From CAZMXS01 sp964570325 (GTDB lineage Bacteria > Verrucomicrobiota > Kiritimatiellia > CAIQIC01 > CAZMXS01): DNA of 19,470 bases. Below the pieces are notes generated by a model. The model saw only the letters and a list, made by a program, of their open reading frames with translations, was not told where the DNA came from and did not search any database. Of the stretch, positions 7,073 to 15,422 are shown in pieces; position 1 is the first letter of the stretch, and every line of letters starts with the position of its first letter. A program made the position numbers and the translations under genes. The stretch covers positions 1-19,470 of the forward strand of contig CAZMXS010000087.1 in assembly GCA_964570325.1 (NCBI GenBank), given 5' to 3'.

Positions 7073-8182
7073 ATGGAAGGCAAGGACGGAAGGACTGAAC
7101 GAGCGACGCTCAAGCGGCGCAATGAACAGCGCCGCAAGGGCAATCTCTGCGTATCGCAGGAGATTGTAACCGTGCTGGTGCTGCTGCTGGGATTGCTCGG
7201 CATCCGTTATGCTTTGCCCCACTTCATGGATCAGATCGGCTACCTGTACACCGAACTCCTGCGCATGCCTGTCGGCGGCCGGTGGGAGGCCGACACGGTG
7301 CAGCGCTGGTTCATCAATGGCAGCTTGTTTATTGCCGTGTTGATGGCCCCGATCTTTCTGCCCGCGATGGCCGCGACGATTATCGCCAACATGCTGCAGA
7401 CCGGTCCCTTCTACAGCACCGAAACCCTGCACTGGAAATTCGGCGCGCTGAATCCCGTCAAGGGCTGCAAGCAATTGTTCTCGACCCAGGCGACCATCAG
7501 CATGATCTCCGCCTTCCTGAAGATCGGCCTGATCCTGTTGGTCGTTTATCTGCTGTTGCGCTCGCGTATAGCCGAGGTCGTCGGACTGGGGCGGATTCCC
7601 GTGGGCGACGCGGTCCCGTGGATGCTGCTGCTGATCTACCGCATTGCCTTGATCGTCACCTGCCTCTTCATCCTGATCGCCGCCGGAGACTGGTGCTTCC
7701 GCAAGTACCGCTACGAGCGCGATCTGATGATGACCAAAAAAGAGGTCGAGGACGAACGCAAGCAGCAGGAGCCCAGCCCGATCGTGAAGCGCAGCCAGAT
7801 GCGGAAGATGCGCGAATTGACCATGCAGCGGATGATGGCGGCCGTGCCGAAGGCGACGGTGGTTGTGACCAACCCGACCCACGTGGCGGTGGCGCTGGAG
7901 TACGATCCGGCGGCGATGGGCGCGCCGCGCGTGACGGCCAAAGGGTTGCGGCTGGTGGCGGAGCGGATCAAGCGGATCGCGCGGGAGCATAACGTGCCGG
8001 TGATCGAGCGGCCGGAGGTTGCGCGCGACCTGTACAAGAACGTCAAGGTCGGGCGGGAGATCCCGGCGCGGTGGTACGGCGCGATTGCGGAGATCCTGGC
8101 GTACCTGTATCGCATCGGCGCGGGCCGCATCCGCGAGCAAGTGCAGGCGCGCGGCGCCGGCGCGGCGCCGGCAAGGATTTAA
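7073..8182 (+). CDS. flhB: Flagellar export switch protein FlhB
   Basis: FlhB controls the switch from rod/hook to filament export by cutting itself at an NPTH motif. Here the motif is N267-P268-T269-H270 (codons from 7871). It follows a cytoplasmic linker with the usual MTKKEVEDERKQQE pattern. The N-terminus holds the basic KTERATLKRRNEQRRKGN-type region (GRTERATLKRR), then four membrane helices and the conserved NPVKGCKQLFS loop. The C-terminal domain has the EYDP...ARGLRLVAERIKRIAREHNVPVIERPEVARDLY sequence, with AKG in place of ARG. At 369 residues it has normal length. The stop is followed directly by a possible flhA GTG. Confidence 0.96.
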   Translation: MEGKDGRTERATLKRRNEQRRKGNLCVSQEIVTVLVLLLGLLGIRYALPHFMDQIGYLYTELLRMPVGGRWEADTVQRWFINGSLFIAVLMAPIFLPAMAATIIANMLQTGPFYSTETLHWKFGALNPVKGCKQLFSTQATISMISAFLKIGLILLVVYLLLRSRIAEVVGLGRIPVGDAVPWMLLLIYRIALIVTCLFILIAAGDWCFRKYRYERDLMMTKKEVEDERKQQEPSPIVKRSQMRKMRELTMQRMMAAVPKATVVVTNPTHVAVALEYDPAAMGAPRVTAKGLRLVAERIKRIAREHNVPVIERPEVARDLYKNVKVGREIPARWYGAIAEILAYLYRIGAGRIREQVQARGAGAAPARI

Positions 8183-8197
8183 GTGGAGCAAGCGCAC

Positions 8198-10354
8198 ATG
8201 ACGATGGGCACCATGCTGGGACACCGGATACGGCAGACGGATATCATCATGGCCGGCGTGCTGATGATGATTCTGGGCGTGTTGCTGATCCCCATTCCCG
8301 CCCCGTTGCTGGACATTATGCTGGCGCTGAGCATCGGCGCCTCGATCCTGGTTTTGATCTTTATTATCGAACTGCGCGAGCCGCTCGAGTTCTCCTCGTT
8401 TCCCTCCGTGCTGCTGCTGCTGACGCTCTTCCGGCTGGCGTTGAATGTCGCGACCACCCGCCTGATCCTGCTCAAAGGGTACGCCGGCCATGTCATCGCG
8501 GCCTTTGGCGACTTCGTCGTCGGCGGCAACTTCGTCGTCGGCATCGTGATCTTTTGCATCCTGATGGTGATCAACTTCATGGTTATCACCAAGGGCTCCG
8601 GCCGCATCGCCGAAGTGGCCGCGCGATTCACCCTGGATGCGATGCCCGGCAAGCAAATGAGCATTGACGCCGACCTGAACCAGGGGTTGATTGACGACAA
8701 GGAGGCGCGCGCCCGCCGCAAGAAGCTGGCCCAGGAGGCCGATTTCTACGGGGCGATGGACGGCGCCAGCAAATTTGTCCGCGGCGACGCGGTGGCCGGC
8801 CTGATCATCACGATCATCAACATCAGCGCCGGGTTCGCGATCGGCATGCTGCAGCGCGACATGACCGCCGGCGAGTCCGCCCGCCTGTATACGCTGCTGA
8901 CCATCGGCGACGGCTTGGTGGCCAGCATCCCGGCGCTGATCATCTCCACCGCGGCCGGCATTTTGGTCACGCGGGCGGCGGCCGATGACGACCTCGGCAC
9001 CCAGGTTGCCCGCCAGCTTTTCATCCAGCCCAAGCAGTTGTTGATCACGGGCGGGATTCTCTCGGCGATCGCGATTGTGCCGGGCCTGCCGTTCCTCCCG
9101 TTCATCGTCCTCGGCGGCTCGGTGACGGGCCTGGGGATGATGCTCCGGCGGCGCGGCGCGGGGCCGGCTGAGGCGGGCGCTCCGACCGCGGTTGGCGGCG
9201 CTAAAGGCGCCGCTCCGGGCGCGCCCGGCGTGACGAGCGGCGACGCCAAGGCGCCGGCGGCGCTGCCGTCCACCGCGGCCGGATTGAAAAATGTGCTGGC
9301 GGTTTCGCCGATGGACTTGGAGATTGGTTTTGGCCTCGTGCCCCTGGTGGACCGCAACCAGGGCGGCAAATTGATAGACCGGATCGGCATGGTGCGCACC
9401 CAGATTGCCGAGGAACTGGGCCTGGTGCTGCCGCCGGTCAACGTGCGCGACAACGTCAATCTGAAGAACACCGAATATTGCATCAAAGTGCGCGGGCTGG
9501 AAGTGGCGCGCGGCAGCGTACGGCCGGGCTCGCTGTTGGCGATTGACCCCAGCGGCGAGGTCAAACTGGAGGGCTACGTGCCGGTGCGCGAGCCGGCCTT
9601 CGGGTTCCAGGCGTATTGGATTCCTGAAGCCAAACGCGACCTGGCCGAATCCAAGGGCTTGACCGTGGTGGATTGCTCAAGCGTGATCACGACGCACTTG
9701 GCGGCGGTGGTCAAGCGTAATGCCGCGGATATCCTGACGCGGCAGGACGTGAACGATTTGATCGAACAGGTCAAGACGACGCACTCGGCCGTGGTCGCGG
9801 AGCTGACCCCGAACAAGATGGGGATCGGCGCCATCCACCGGGTGTTGCAGGGCCTGTTACGCGAGCGTGTCTCGATCCGCGACCTGGCGGTGATTCTCGA
9901 GACCCTGTCCGATAACGCCGGCCGCACGCAGGATGTCGCCTTGCTCGTGGAATTGTGCCGCCGAGCGCTCGGCGGCCATATTGTGCGCGAATACCTGATG
10001 CCCGACGGCGTGTTGAAGGCCATCGGCCTGCACCCCAACCTGGAATCCCTGATTCGCAAATCCATCCACAAGGAGGGCGGCGTCGGCGGCGCCCTGGCGC
10101 TCAGTCCGCCGCTGGTCCACGAGATCATCGCCGGGATTAAGACGGCGCTTGAAGCGGCGCGCCGCCGCGGCGTGGAACCGGTGCTGCTGTGCTCGCCCTC
10201 GATCCGGCCGCAAGTGCGCCAACTCGCCCAGCATGAATTTCGCGACACCGCCGTGCTCTCGTTTGCTGAAGTGCCCGACAGCGTGCAGGTGGACATGATC
10301 ACCCTGATTCCGCTGCCGAAGGGCGCCGAAGCGGAGGCGGTGCTGGAGGCGTGA
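8198..10354 (+). CDS. flhA: Flagellar export apparatus protein FlhA
   Basis: FlhA is the large export-gate protein that forms a nonameric cytoplasmic ring for chaperone-substrate docking and uses the proton gradient. The N-terminal half has about eight membrane helices and the FHIPEP-family signature LFRLALNVATTRLILL. A cytoplasmic domain from about residue 362 carries MDLEIGFGLVPLVD, the subdomains and the VDMITLIPLP end. Between them, residues 320-360 form an unusually long Ala/Gly/Pro linker. ATG at 8198 is used because GGAG lies 9 bases upstream. GTG at 8183, directly after the flhB stop and preceded by AAGGA, is an equal alternative giving 723 residues. Confidence 0.95.
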   Translation: MTMGTMLGHRIRQTDIIMAGVLMMILGVLLIPIPAPLLDIMLALSIGASILVLIFIIELREPLEFSSFPSVLLLLTLFRLALNVATTRLILLKGYAGHVIAAFGDFVVGGNFVVGIVIFCILMVINFMVITKGSGRIAEVAARFTLDAMPGKQMSIDADLNQGLIDDKEARARRKKLAQEADFYGAMDGASKFVRGDAVAGLIITIINISAGFAIGMLQRDMTAGESARLYTLLTIGDGLVASIPALIISTAAGILVTRAAADDDLGTQVARQLFIQPKQLLITGGILSAIAIVPGLPFLPFIVLGGSVTGLGMMLRRRGAGPAEAGAPTAVGGAKGAAPGAPGVTSGDAKAPAALPSTAAGLKNVLAVSPMDLEIGFGLVPLVDRNQGGKLIDRIGMVRTQIAEELGLVLPPVNVRDNVNLKNTEYCIKVRGLEVARGSVRPGSLLAIDPSGEVKLEGYVPVREPAFGFQAYWIPEAKRDLAESKGLTVVDCSSVITTHLAAVVKRNAADILTRQDVNDLIEQVKTTHSAVVAELTPNKMGIGAIHRVLQGLLRERVSIRDLAVILETLSDNAGRTQDVALLVELCRRALGGHIVREYLMPDGVLKAIGLHPNLESLIRKSIHKEGGVGGALALSPPLVHEIIAGIKTALEAARRRGVEPVLLCSPSIRPQVRQLAQHEFRDTAVLSFAEVPDSVQVDMITLIPLPKGAEAEAVLEA

Positions 10355-10364
10355 TGCATAAATC

Positions 10365-11447
10365 ATGAAAATCCGACGCTACAAGGGGCCGGCGCTCGAT
10401 AAATTGTATGACACGATCCGCCAGGAGTTGGGGCCGGAGGCCGTCGTGGTTACCGCCGCGGCGCCGAAGACGAGCGGTTTGCTGGGGCTGATCGGTGGCG
10501 CGACGTACGAGCTGATCGCCGTGGCTGACGACCGCGCGGCCGATCGCCACCTGTTGACCGCCGCCGGCGGGGACGCGGAATTGCGCCGCCTCACGGCGCT
10601 CCAGGCGCGCCGGCTGGAGCAGTTGGAAACCTCTTTGCGCGACCTGCGTGGCGATCTCGCGCAGGCGGTCCGGCGCGGCGCCGACGGCGCCGGCGGTGTG
10701 CCCGAGTTTGCCGGCAATTGGGATCCCGAGTTTCTGCGGGCGGCGCGCGCGCAGGAACCGCGCCTGTTCGACGAGGGGCGGATCGCGGAGTGCCGCGCGG
10801 TGGTGCGCGGCTTGCTGCGTGTGGAGCCGGAGTTCCCGGTTGCGGCGGGCCGGCGCCCGCACATTGTGGTGCTGGCTGGGCCGACCGGGTCCGGAAAGAC
10901 GACAACGTTGGCCAAGCTCGCGGCGCGCTGGAGCCTGGACCGCAAGCTCAAGGTTGGCCTGATTACTACCGACACTTTCCGGATCGCGGCCGTGGACCAA
11001 ATCCGGGAATATGCCACCTTGCTGGGCCTCGACCTGCGGGTCGCCTTCTCGGCCGGCGAGGCGGCGCGCGCGGCGCAGTCGCTCGCGGATCGGGATGTGA
11101 TCCTGGTTGATACCCCGGGGCGCAACCATTACGATCAGGCTGGATTGCTGGGGCTGCGGGGGGTTCTGCAGGGCATGGGCGCCGTGACGGTGCTGATGCT
11201 GGTGCCGGCCACGGCGGACCGGCGGAACGTGGCCGAGATTATGGAGAGTTTTGAAGTGCTGAATTTCAACTACCTCGTGATCACCAAGGTGGATGAGACA
11301 CGCCATTACGAGTTGTTGACGGCGGCTGCCGCGCACAGCGCGTGTCCCGTGGCTTTCATCACGAATGGCCAGCGTGTGCCCCAGGACATTCGGCCGGCCG
11401 CGCTGGACGAACTGGTGGAAATGCTGGTTCCGGAGGAACCAATCTAG
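10365..11447 (+). CDS. flhF: Flagellar SRP-type GTPase FlhF
   Basis: FlhF is an SRP-family GTPase that sets the position of polar flagella and works with FlhG. The 360-residue protein begins with the typical MKIRRYKG...LGPEAVVVTA start of the B domain. An N domain with a charged helical stretch (residues 71-103) comes next, then the G domain: P-loop GPTGSGKTT (172-180), DTFR (203-206), DTPGR (249-253), TKVDE (307-311) and the closing TNGQRVPQDI (333-342). All key motifs are intact. It starts 10 bases after flhA. Its stop TAG shares one base with the flhG GTG start. Confidence 0.95.
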   Translation: MKIRRYKGPALDKLYDTIRQELGPEAVVVTAAAPKTSGLLGLIGGATYELIAVADDRAADRHLLTAAGGDAELRRLTALQARRLEQLETSLRDLRGDLAQAVRRGADGAGGVPEFAGNWDPEFLRAARAQEPRLFDEGRIAECRAVVRGLLRVEPEFPVAAGRRPHIVVLAGPTGSGKTTTLAKLAARWSLDRKLKVGLITTDTFRIAAVDQIREYATLLGLDLRVAFSAGEAARAAQSLADRDVILVDTPGRNHYDQAGLLGLRGVLQGMGAVTVLMLVPATADRRNVAEIMESFEVLNFNYLVITKVDETRHYELLTAAAAHSACPVAFITNGQRVPQDIRPAALDELVEMLVPEEPI

Positions 11448-12358
11448 TGGAAGACCAGGCTTCCGAGTTGAGGAATGCGGCGTCGCGCACCGCCCCGCCG
11501 GGGGGAACCGATCCGCCGGTTGGCCGGCTGCGTTGCATTGCCGTCGGCAGCGGCAAGGGCGGGGTGGGGAAGACCATGTTGTCGGTTGGCCTGGCGCTTG
11601 GTTTGGCCCGCCGGCGTCACCGCGTTTTATTGTTGGACGCCGACCTCGGCCTGGCCAACGTAGATCTGCAGATCGGGATTGATCCGGCCTTCACCTTGCA
11701 GGATGTGCTCTTTGGCCACTGCGCGCTGGAGCAGGCCGTGGTCGAGCTTGAAAACGGTCCGGCGGTGCTGGCGGCCGCATCCGGCGCGCCTGAAATGGTG
11801 GATTTGGGCAACGCCCGCCGCCAGATGTTCGTGGATGAGCTGGTGCGGTTCGCCGCCCGCTATGATTTCCTGATTATTGACTCCGCCGCCGGCATCGGCA
11901 AAGGGGTGACCACCTTTCTGGCCGCCGCGCCCGAAGTGCTGGTGGTGGTCGCCAACGAGCCCACCTCGTTGATGGACGCCTACTCGCTGATCAAGGTGCT
12001 GCGGCAGGCGCCCAGTCCGCCGGAAATCATGCTGGTGGTGAACATGGTGCGCTCCCTGCAGGAAGGCGCGGCGCTGGCGGAGCGGCTCAACCTGATTACC
12101 CGCCGGTTTCTCGGCGCGGAGCTGCCGGTGGCCGGCGTCATCACCTACGACGGCGTGGTGGGCGACGCGATTCGCGCCCGGAAATCGGTTATGGATTTCG
12201 CGCCGAAGTCAGCCCCGGCGCAGTGCCTGGATGATCTCGCGCAGTTCATGGCCGGCGGTGCGATGCGGCTGCGGGCGCAGGGTCGGCTGCAAAAATCATT
12301 CTTCGATAAACTGACCGAGGTGGGCATGAACCCCGGCGGATTGGTGCAAAGCGGATGA
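11447..12358 (+). CDS. flhG: Flagellar number regulator FlhG (FleN/YlxH, MinD-like ATPase)
   Basis: FlhG is a MinD/ParA-type ATPase that limits flagellar number and stimulates the FlhF GTPase. The 303-residue protein has the deviant Walker A motif SGKGGVGKT (residues 35-43), the switch segment LLDADLGLANVDLQIGI and FLIIDSAAGIGKGV. The GTG at 11447 is chosen because a perfect GGAGGA ribosome site lies 9 bases upstream and because it overlaps the flhF stop; longer frames would run into flhF. The N-terminal 27 residues lack the DQA(E/S)xLR-type FlhF-activating helix in its classic form, but MEDQASELRN matches it closely, so activation of FlhF is likely. Confidence 0.94.
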   Translation: MEDQASELRNAASRTAPPGGTDPPVGRLRCIAVGSGKGGVGKTMLSVGLALGLARRRHRVLLLDADLGLANVDLQIGIDPAFTLQDVLFGHCALEQAVVELENGPAVLAAASGAPEMVDLGNARRQMFVDELVRFAARYDFLIIDSAAGIGKGVTTFLAAAPEVLVVVANEPTSLMDAYSLIKVLRQAPSPPEIMLVVNMVRSLQEGAALAERLNLITRRFLGAELPVAGVITYDGVVGDAIRARKSVMDFAPKSAPAQCLDDLAQFMAGGAMRLRAQGRLQKSFFDKLTEVGMNPGGLVQSG

Positions 12359-12642
12359 GCGGCGTACTGGGACAACTTGCGGTGGGCGTGGGGGCGTTGA
12401 TTTTCATCATCGCTCTGGCGCTGGCGCTGCTCAATGGCGTGCCCGTGCTGGTCGCCATCCTGCGCGCGGCGGTCGCCATGTGTTTAGGCACAATGATTAC
12501 GGCAATTTTCTTTCGCTATTTTACCGGCATCTTGTATCGTTTTGTGTCAGATCGGTTGAAGGAGCAGGCTCCGCAAGCTCCACCAACGGCGGATAAAACG
12601 GCGCCAGGCAAGCCCGCTGGGCCGGAGCAGAAGCTGAAGTGA
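12355..12642 (+). CDS. Small two-helix membrane protein between flhG and fliA, unknown
   Basis: This 95-residue protein is not one I can name. Residues about 8-26 and 29-52 are hydrophobic and would form a membrane hairpin. The rest is a short amphipathic basic stretch (YRFVSDRLKEQ) and a Pro/Ala/Lys-rich cytoplasmic tail. Its ATG overlaps the flhG stop (ATGA), a sign of coupled translation and of a role in the same process. Small proteins between flhG and fliA occur in several phyla, but sequence alone does not show a function here. A partner or anchor for FlhG or for the sigma factor is only a guess. Confidence 0.7.
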   Translation: MSGVLGQLAVGVGALIFIIALALALLNGVPVLVAILRAAVAMCLGTMITAIFFRYFTGILYRFVSDRLKEQAPQAPPTADKTAPGKPAGPEQKLK

Positions 12643-12656
12643 AGAAGGGGCCGGGT

Positions 12657-12722
12657 AATCAGTGGTCGGTAAGTATCATGGGCTGCGGATTGGCGAATAC
12701 TGGCTACTGTTAACTGGCGAAG
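12657..12722. repeat. Decayed ACTGG-type heptamer repeats before fliA
   Basis: The 87-base gap before fliA contains CAGTGGTCGGTAAGT followed by three seven-base units (ACTGGCT, ACTGTTA, ACTGGCG, 12699-12719). The last unit contributes to the GAAGG ribosome site of fliA (12719-12723). It resembles the tracts at 6203-6236 and 18799-18844 in style but not in unit sequence. Confidence 0.4.
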
Positions 12723-12729
12723 GCCCGGG

Positions 12730-13536
12730 ATGAAAACTGACGAGCCCAAGCAGGCGGATGAGAAACCGGCGCTGCCGGCGATCTTGCCGAATGCCGAGTT
12801 ATGGGCCGAATTCTGGCGTAACCGGCATTCCGATGTCGCCGTCTGCCGCTTGATGGAGGCGCTGATGCCATTTGCGCATCGCGTCCTGGAGCGGCTGGCC
12901 ATCCACTTGCCTTCGCACGTGGCGGTCGAGGATTTGATGCAATCCGCCATGATCGGCCTGTACCAGGCAATCGAACACTTCGATCCGCGGCAGGGCCAGA
13001 ATTTCGAGGCGTACGCGTATCGGCGGATTCGCGGCGCGATCCTGGATGAACTGCGCGCCGCCGACCGCATGTCGCGCTCCAGCCGCGCGCAGTTGCGCAA
13101 AGTTGAGCAGGTGATCCGCCAGTGGTTCCAGGACCACGGCCGGGCGCCGGATGAAAGCGAACTGGCCGTTGGCGTCGGATTGAGCGTGGCCGAGCTGGCG
13201 GATCTGCTGGATCGCGCCCAGCCGTGGCTGTCGCTCGACGAGATGGTGCTGGAAGGCGACAGCCGCAGCGTGCTCCTGAAAGAACTTATCGAGGATCCGC
13301 GCGCGGTCAAGCCGGACGAAGAAGCGCAAACGCGGGATATGCATCGCTTTCTACACAAAGCATTTCTGCGATTGACGGCGCGCGAACAGAAGATTCTCTA
13401 TCTTTATTATTATGAGGATTTGCGGCTGAGCGAAATTGCGTCGCTTTATGGGTTGACGGAAGCGCGCATCTGCCAATTGCACGCGTTGGCGGTAGCCAAG
13501 CTCCGGGTGGCGCTCACCCGGGAGGGGAGGGGGTGA
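12730..13536 (+). CDS. fliA: Flagellar sigma-28 factor FliA
   Basis: FliA is the sigma factor for late flagellar genes such as flagellin. The 268-residue protein has region 2 (VEDLMQSAMIGLYQAIEHFDPRQGQNFEAYAYRRIRGAILDELR, typical of FliA/WhiG), region 3 (DRMSRSSRAQLRKVEQ, then GRAPDESELA) and region 4 with a helix-turn-helix (LRLSEIASLYGLTEARICQLHALAVAKLR). Region 1 is short, as expected for this class. GAAGG six bases before the ATG is a good ribosome site. It is the penultimate gene of the export operon. No separate promoter was seen in the 87-base gap before it, apart from repeat-like sequence. Confidence 0.95.
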   Translation: MKTDEPKQADEKPALPAILPNAELWAEFWRNRHSDVAVCRLMEALMPFAHRVLERLAIHLPSHVAVEDLMQSAMIGLYQAIEHFDPRQGQNFEAYAYRRIRGAILDELRAADRMSRSSRAQLRKVEQVIRQWFQDHGRAPDESELAVGVGLSVAELADLLDRAQPWLSLDEMVLEGDSRSVLLKELIEDPRAVKPDEEAQTRDMHRFLHKAFLRLTAREQKILYLYYYEDLRLSEIASLYGLTEARICQLHALAVAKLRVALTREGRG

Positions 13537-13542
13537 GCCGGT

Positions 13543-13938
13543 ATGCCGGACAATATCGGCGGCGGCGAGATCCCGGTGCGCGGCGGCGATTATACCGCCG
13601 AACCGGTTTATCATGTTAAAGCCTTGGACCCGGACTCCAAGGATCGCAACCCGCATGAGCAATTTGAGGAGCAATTAAAGCGCAAGAAAGAGGAGAAGGA
13701 GGGCGCGGGCAGTTCCGAACTGCCGCCTGAAAAAACAGACGCGCCGGCCGGCATCGAGTCCATCAAGGATGATGTAATCCTCAGTCCCCGCGCCAAGCAC
13801 ATGCTTCGGCCCGCGGCGGCGGCTGGGGCGCCCGCCGTGGTTACGCCTGGCGCACCGTCGCTCCCCGTTCCGCCCAGTCCGCCAGCGGCTGAAGAAAAGC
13901 CGCCCACACCGCCGCCACATATTCATCTGATCGCGTGA
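13543..13938 (+). CDS. Proline-rich hypothetical protein after fliA
   Basis: This 131-residue protein has no domain I recognise. The N-terminal third is polar (GGDYTAEPVYHVKALDPDSKDRN), the middle is a charged helix or coiled-coil candidate (EQFEEQLKRKKEEKE), then comes DVILSPRAKHML and a long Pro/Ala-rich tail ending HIHLIA. No signal peptide or membrane segment is seen. GGGAGGGGG lies just before the ATG, and the gene starts 6 bases after fliA, so it belongs to the same operon. The low-complexity tail suggests a flexible linker or scaffold. The LSPRAKHML segment is the part most likely to be conserved. Confidence 0.65.
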   Translation: MPDNIGGGEIPVRGGDYTAEPVYHVKALDPDSKDRNPHEQFEEQLKRKKEEKEGAGSSELPPEKTDAPAGIESIKDDVILSPRAKHMLRPAAAAGAPAVVTPGAPSLPVPPSPPAAEEKPPTPPPHIHLIA

Positions 13939-13979
13939 GGCGGGATGGGGGGGCGTGAGCCGGGGATAGCGATCAGTTT
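13927..13979 (+). terminator. Possible operon-end hairpin with G-rich loop
   Basis: A perfect 8-base inverted repeat, CTGATCGC (13927-13934) and GCGATCAG (13969-13976), is followed by TTTA. It encloses a 34-base loop that includes the stop of the last operon gene and a run of G-tracts (GGG, seven G's, GGGG), which might fold as a quadruplex. The loop is long and the T-run short, so this is only a weak terminator candidate. Nothing else notable was seen in 13980-14069 beyond a 10-base direct repeat, ATCCGTTACC / ATCCGTCACC. Confidence 0.35.
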
Positions 13980-14069
13980 AGCCGAAGCATGGGCGCAATG
14001 CCGATCCAGCCGGGTGCGGTGGCTCAAGCCGGCGATCCGTTACCAGTAATCCGTCACCGCTATTAATTT

Positions 14070-15233
14070 CTAAATGTAGTCCAGCAGGCTGGTGCCGAGC
14101 ATGGCGCCGGTGATTTGCAGCGAGGCTTCGTAGGCGGTTTTCTTGTTGGTCAGGTCGGTGACGGCTTTGGCGACGTCCACCGATTCGAGGTCGTTGAGCG
14201 TATCCGCCACATCCAGTTCGCGCTGGGCCAGAATCTTGACCGCGATGTCCAACCGCTCTTCGCGCGCGCCAAAAACGGCCAGCATGTTCGTGATCTGGTC
14301 TATGGCCTGGGTACATTCCTCTAGGGAAAGTTGATTGAGCGAGTGCGTTCCCGAACCGGCGTCGGTAAAATCAACCGCGATGCCGGCGCGCGCATTGGCG
14401 AGGGACGTGGCCAGTTGAATCTGGTTCGGTCCGGTGACGATCGCGTAATATTTGGTATTGGCATCGAGGCCGGCCGGCAGCGTGCCGGTGCTCGAAAGCT
14501 GAACCAAAGAACCCGTCTTGTATATGCCCTGGAGCGTTAACGTGTCCGTCGCGGGGTCCGCGCTAAATTCCGCGGCTTGCACCAGATTCTCGCCGGCATA
14601 AAGCCGATCGCGGAGTTGGATCAGATTGTTGAAGATGTCGAGATCCTGCGACTGGAACGCCGCCAGCCCGCCGGCGGTGTCCGTGCCCGGGACGTTGACC
14701 GCAATGTAATTGCCACGACCGACCTCGACTTGCCGCACTTCGGCGTTGCCCTGATAGGTGATGGCGGTGATTAGCCCTTCCGCATTGCGGGTGACGGCAT
14801 AGGGCGGCGTGTCAGTCCGCAGCCCGGCGAACAGGAAGCGGCCATCCTCGCTGGCGTTGCCCTGGTTGACCATTTCTTCCAGCAACTGGTTGACCTCGGC
14901 GCCCATGTCCTTACGATCAGCGGGCGAGGTGGTGCCGTTCCCGGCCGACACGGCGAGCTCGGATATGCGATGCAGAATATCGCTGACCTGCTGCAGCGCG
15001 TTGTCTGCCGCATTCAGGTCGGCTTTCAAGCCCTCGGCATTGCGGGTATATTGCTTGAGGCATGCCTCGTTTTGCTTGAGCAGGGCGATCAAGTCGTAGG
15101 CGCCCGGATCGTCCGATGGTTTGAGCACACGCTTGCCGCTCGAAATCTGTTCCTGCAAGTGGTAGATCCCGGAACGATTGTTCAGGATGTATCCCACCAT
15201 CATGTTGGACATGGCCTGATTGCTGACGCGCAT
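14070..15233 (-). CDS. flgL: Hook-filament junction protein FlgL with an inserted module
   Basis: FlgL (HAP3) joins hook to filament and is exported by the gate encoded next to it. The 387-residue protein shows the flagellin-like N-terminus (MRVSNQAMSNMM, then LQEQISSGKRVLKPSDDPGAYDLI) and the C-terminal helix ending MLGTSLLDYI. Residues about 222-299 break the usual pattern. After LYAGENLV a beta-rich segment (TLTLQGIYKTGSLVQLSS through AGSGTHSL) is inserted, and the normal helix resumes at LSLEECTQAIDQI. The insert resembles a module I know from phage tail fibre and similar secreted proteins (inference from memory). GAGGG lies about 10 bases before the ATG. The gene is alone on the minus strand, without flgK beside it, and has a sigma-54-like promoter at 15289-15274. 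Confidence 0.92.
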   Translation of the reverse strand: MRVSNQAMSNMMVGYILNNRSGIYHLQEQISSGKRVLKPSDDPGAYDLIALLKQNEACLKQYTRNAEGLKADLNAADNALQQVSDILHRISELAVSAGNGTTSPADRKDMGAEVNQLLEEMVNQGNASEDGRFLFAGLRTDTPPYAVTRNAEGLITAITYQGNAEVRQVEVGRGNYIAVNVPGTDTAGGLAAFQSQDLDIFNNLIQLRDRLYAGENLVQAAEFSADPATDTLTLQGIYKTGSLVQLSSTGTLPAGLDANTKYYAIVTGPNQIQLATSLANARAGIAVDFTDAGSGTHSLNQLSLEECTQAIDQITNMLAVFGAREERLDIAVKILAQRELDVADTLNDLESVDVAKAVTDLTNKKTAYEASLQITGAMLGTSLLDYI

Positions 15234-15273
15234 GTGGTTGCCCTCAAATGCTGTGTTTCGCTACCGGCAGTCA

Positions 15274-15289
15274 AGCAGGACGGATGCCG
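15274..15289 (-). promoter_or_regulatory. Sigma-54-like promoter before flgL (one mismatch)
   Basis: The minus strand reads CGGCAT-CCGTC-CTGCT from 15289 to 15274, with GG and GC 10 bases apart. It differs from the other copies only at the first base of the -24 box. Transcription is predicted near 15263, giving a leader of about 30 bases that holds the flgL ribosome site. Confidence 0.5.
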
Positions 15290-15422
15290 GGGCGGTGCGC
15301 GCGGCATGATTTTCTGATTGCGCCTGGCGATCGGCGAACTGGTCCTGTGGGCAACCTCCAGATGGCACGCGACTTACTCGTTGTTTCCAACCGCGATTGA
15401 TGCGTCCGGTGGAAATCGCGGT

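Noticed and set aside
6956..8656. A 566-codon open frame on the minus strand across flhB and flhA
   Set aside because: Its His/Gln/Asp-rich translation is typical of the antisense of hydrophobic genes, and FlhB and FlhA are certain on the other strand.
1484..14478. Several GGCCGGCC octamers
   Set aside because: About seven copies where roughly two or three are expected from base composition. They lie mainly within genes and show no ordered spacing, so they are most likely codon effects.
15363..15378. TGGCAC-N5-TTACT, a second sigma-54-like sequence
   Set aside because: The essential GC of the -12 box is AC, and the true-looking element at 15500 is closer to the gene.
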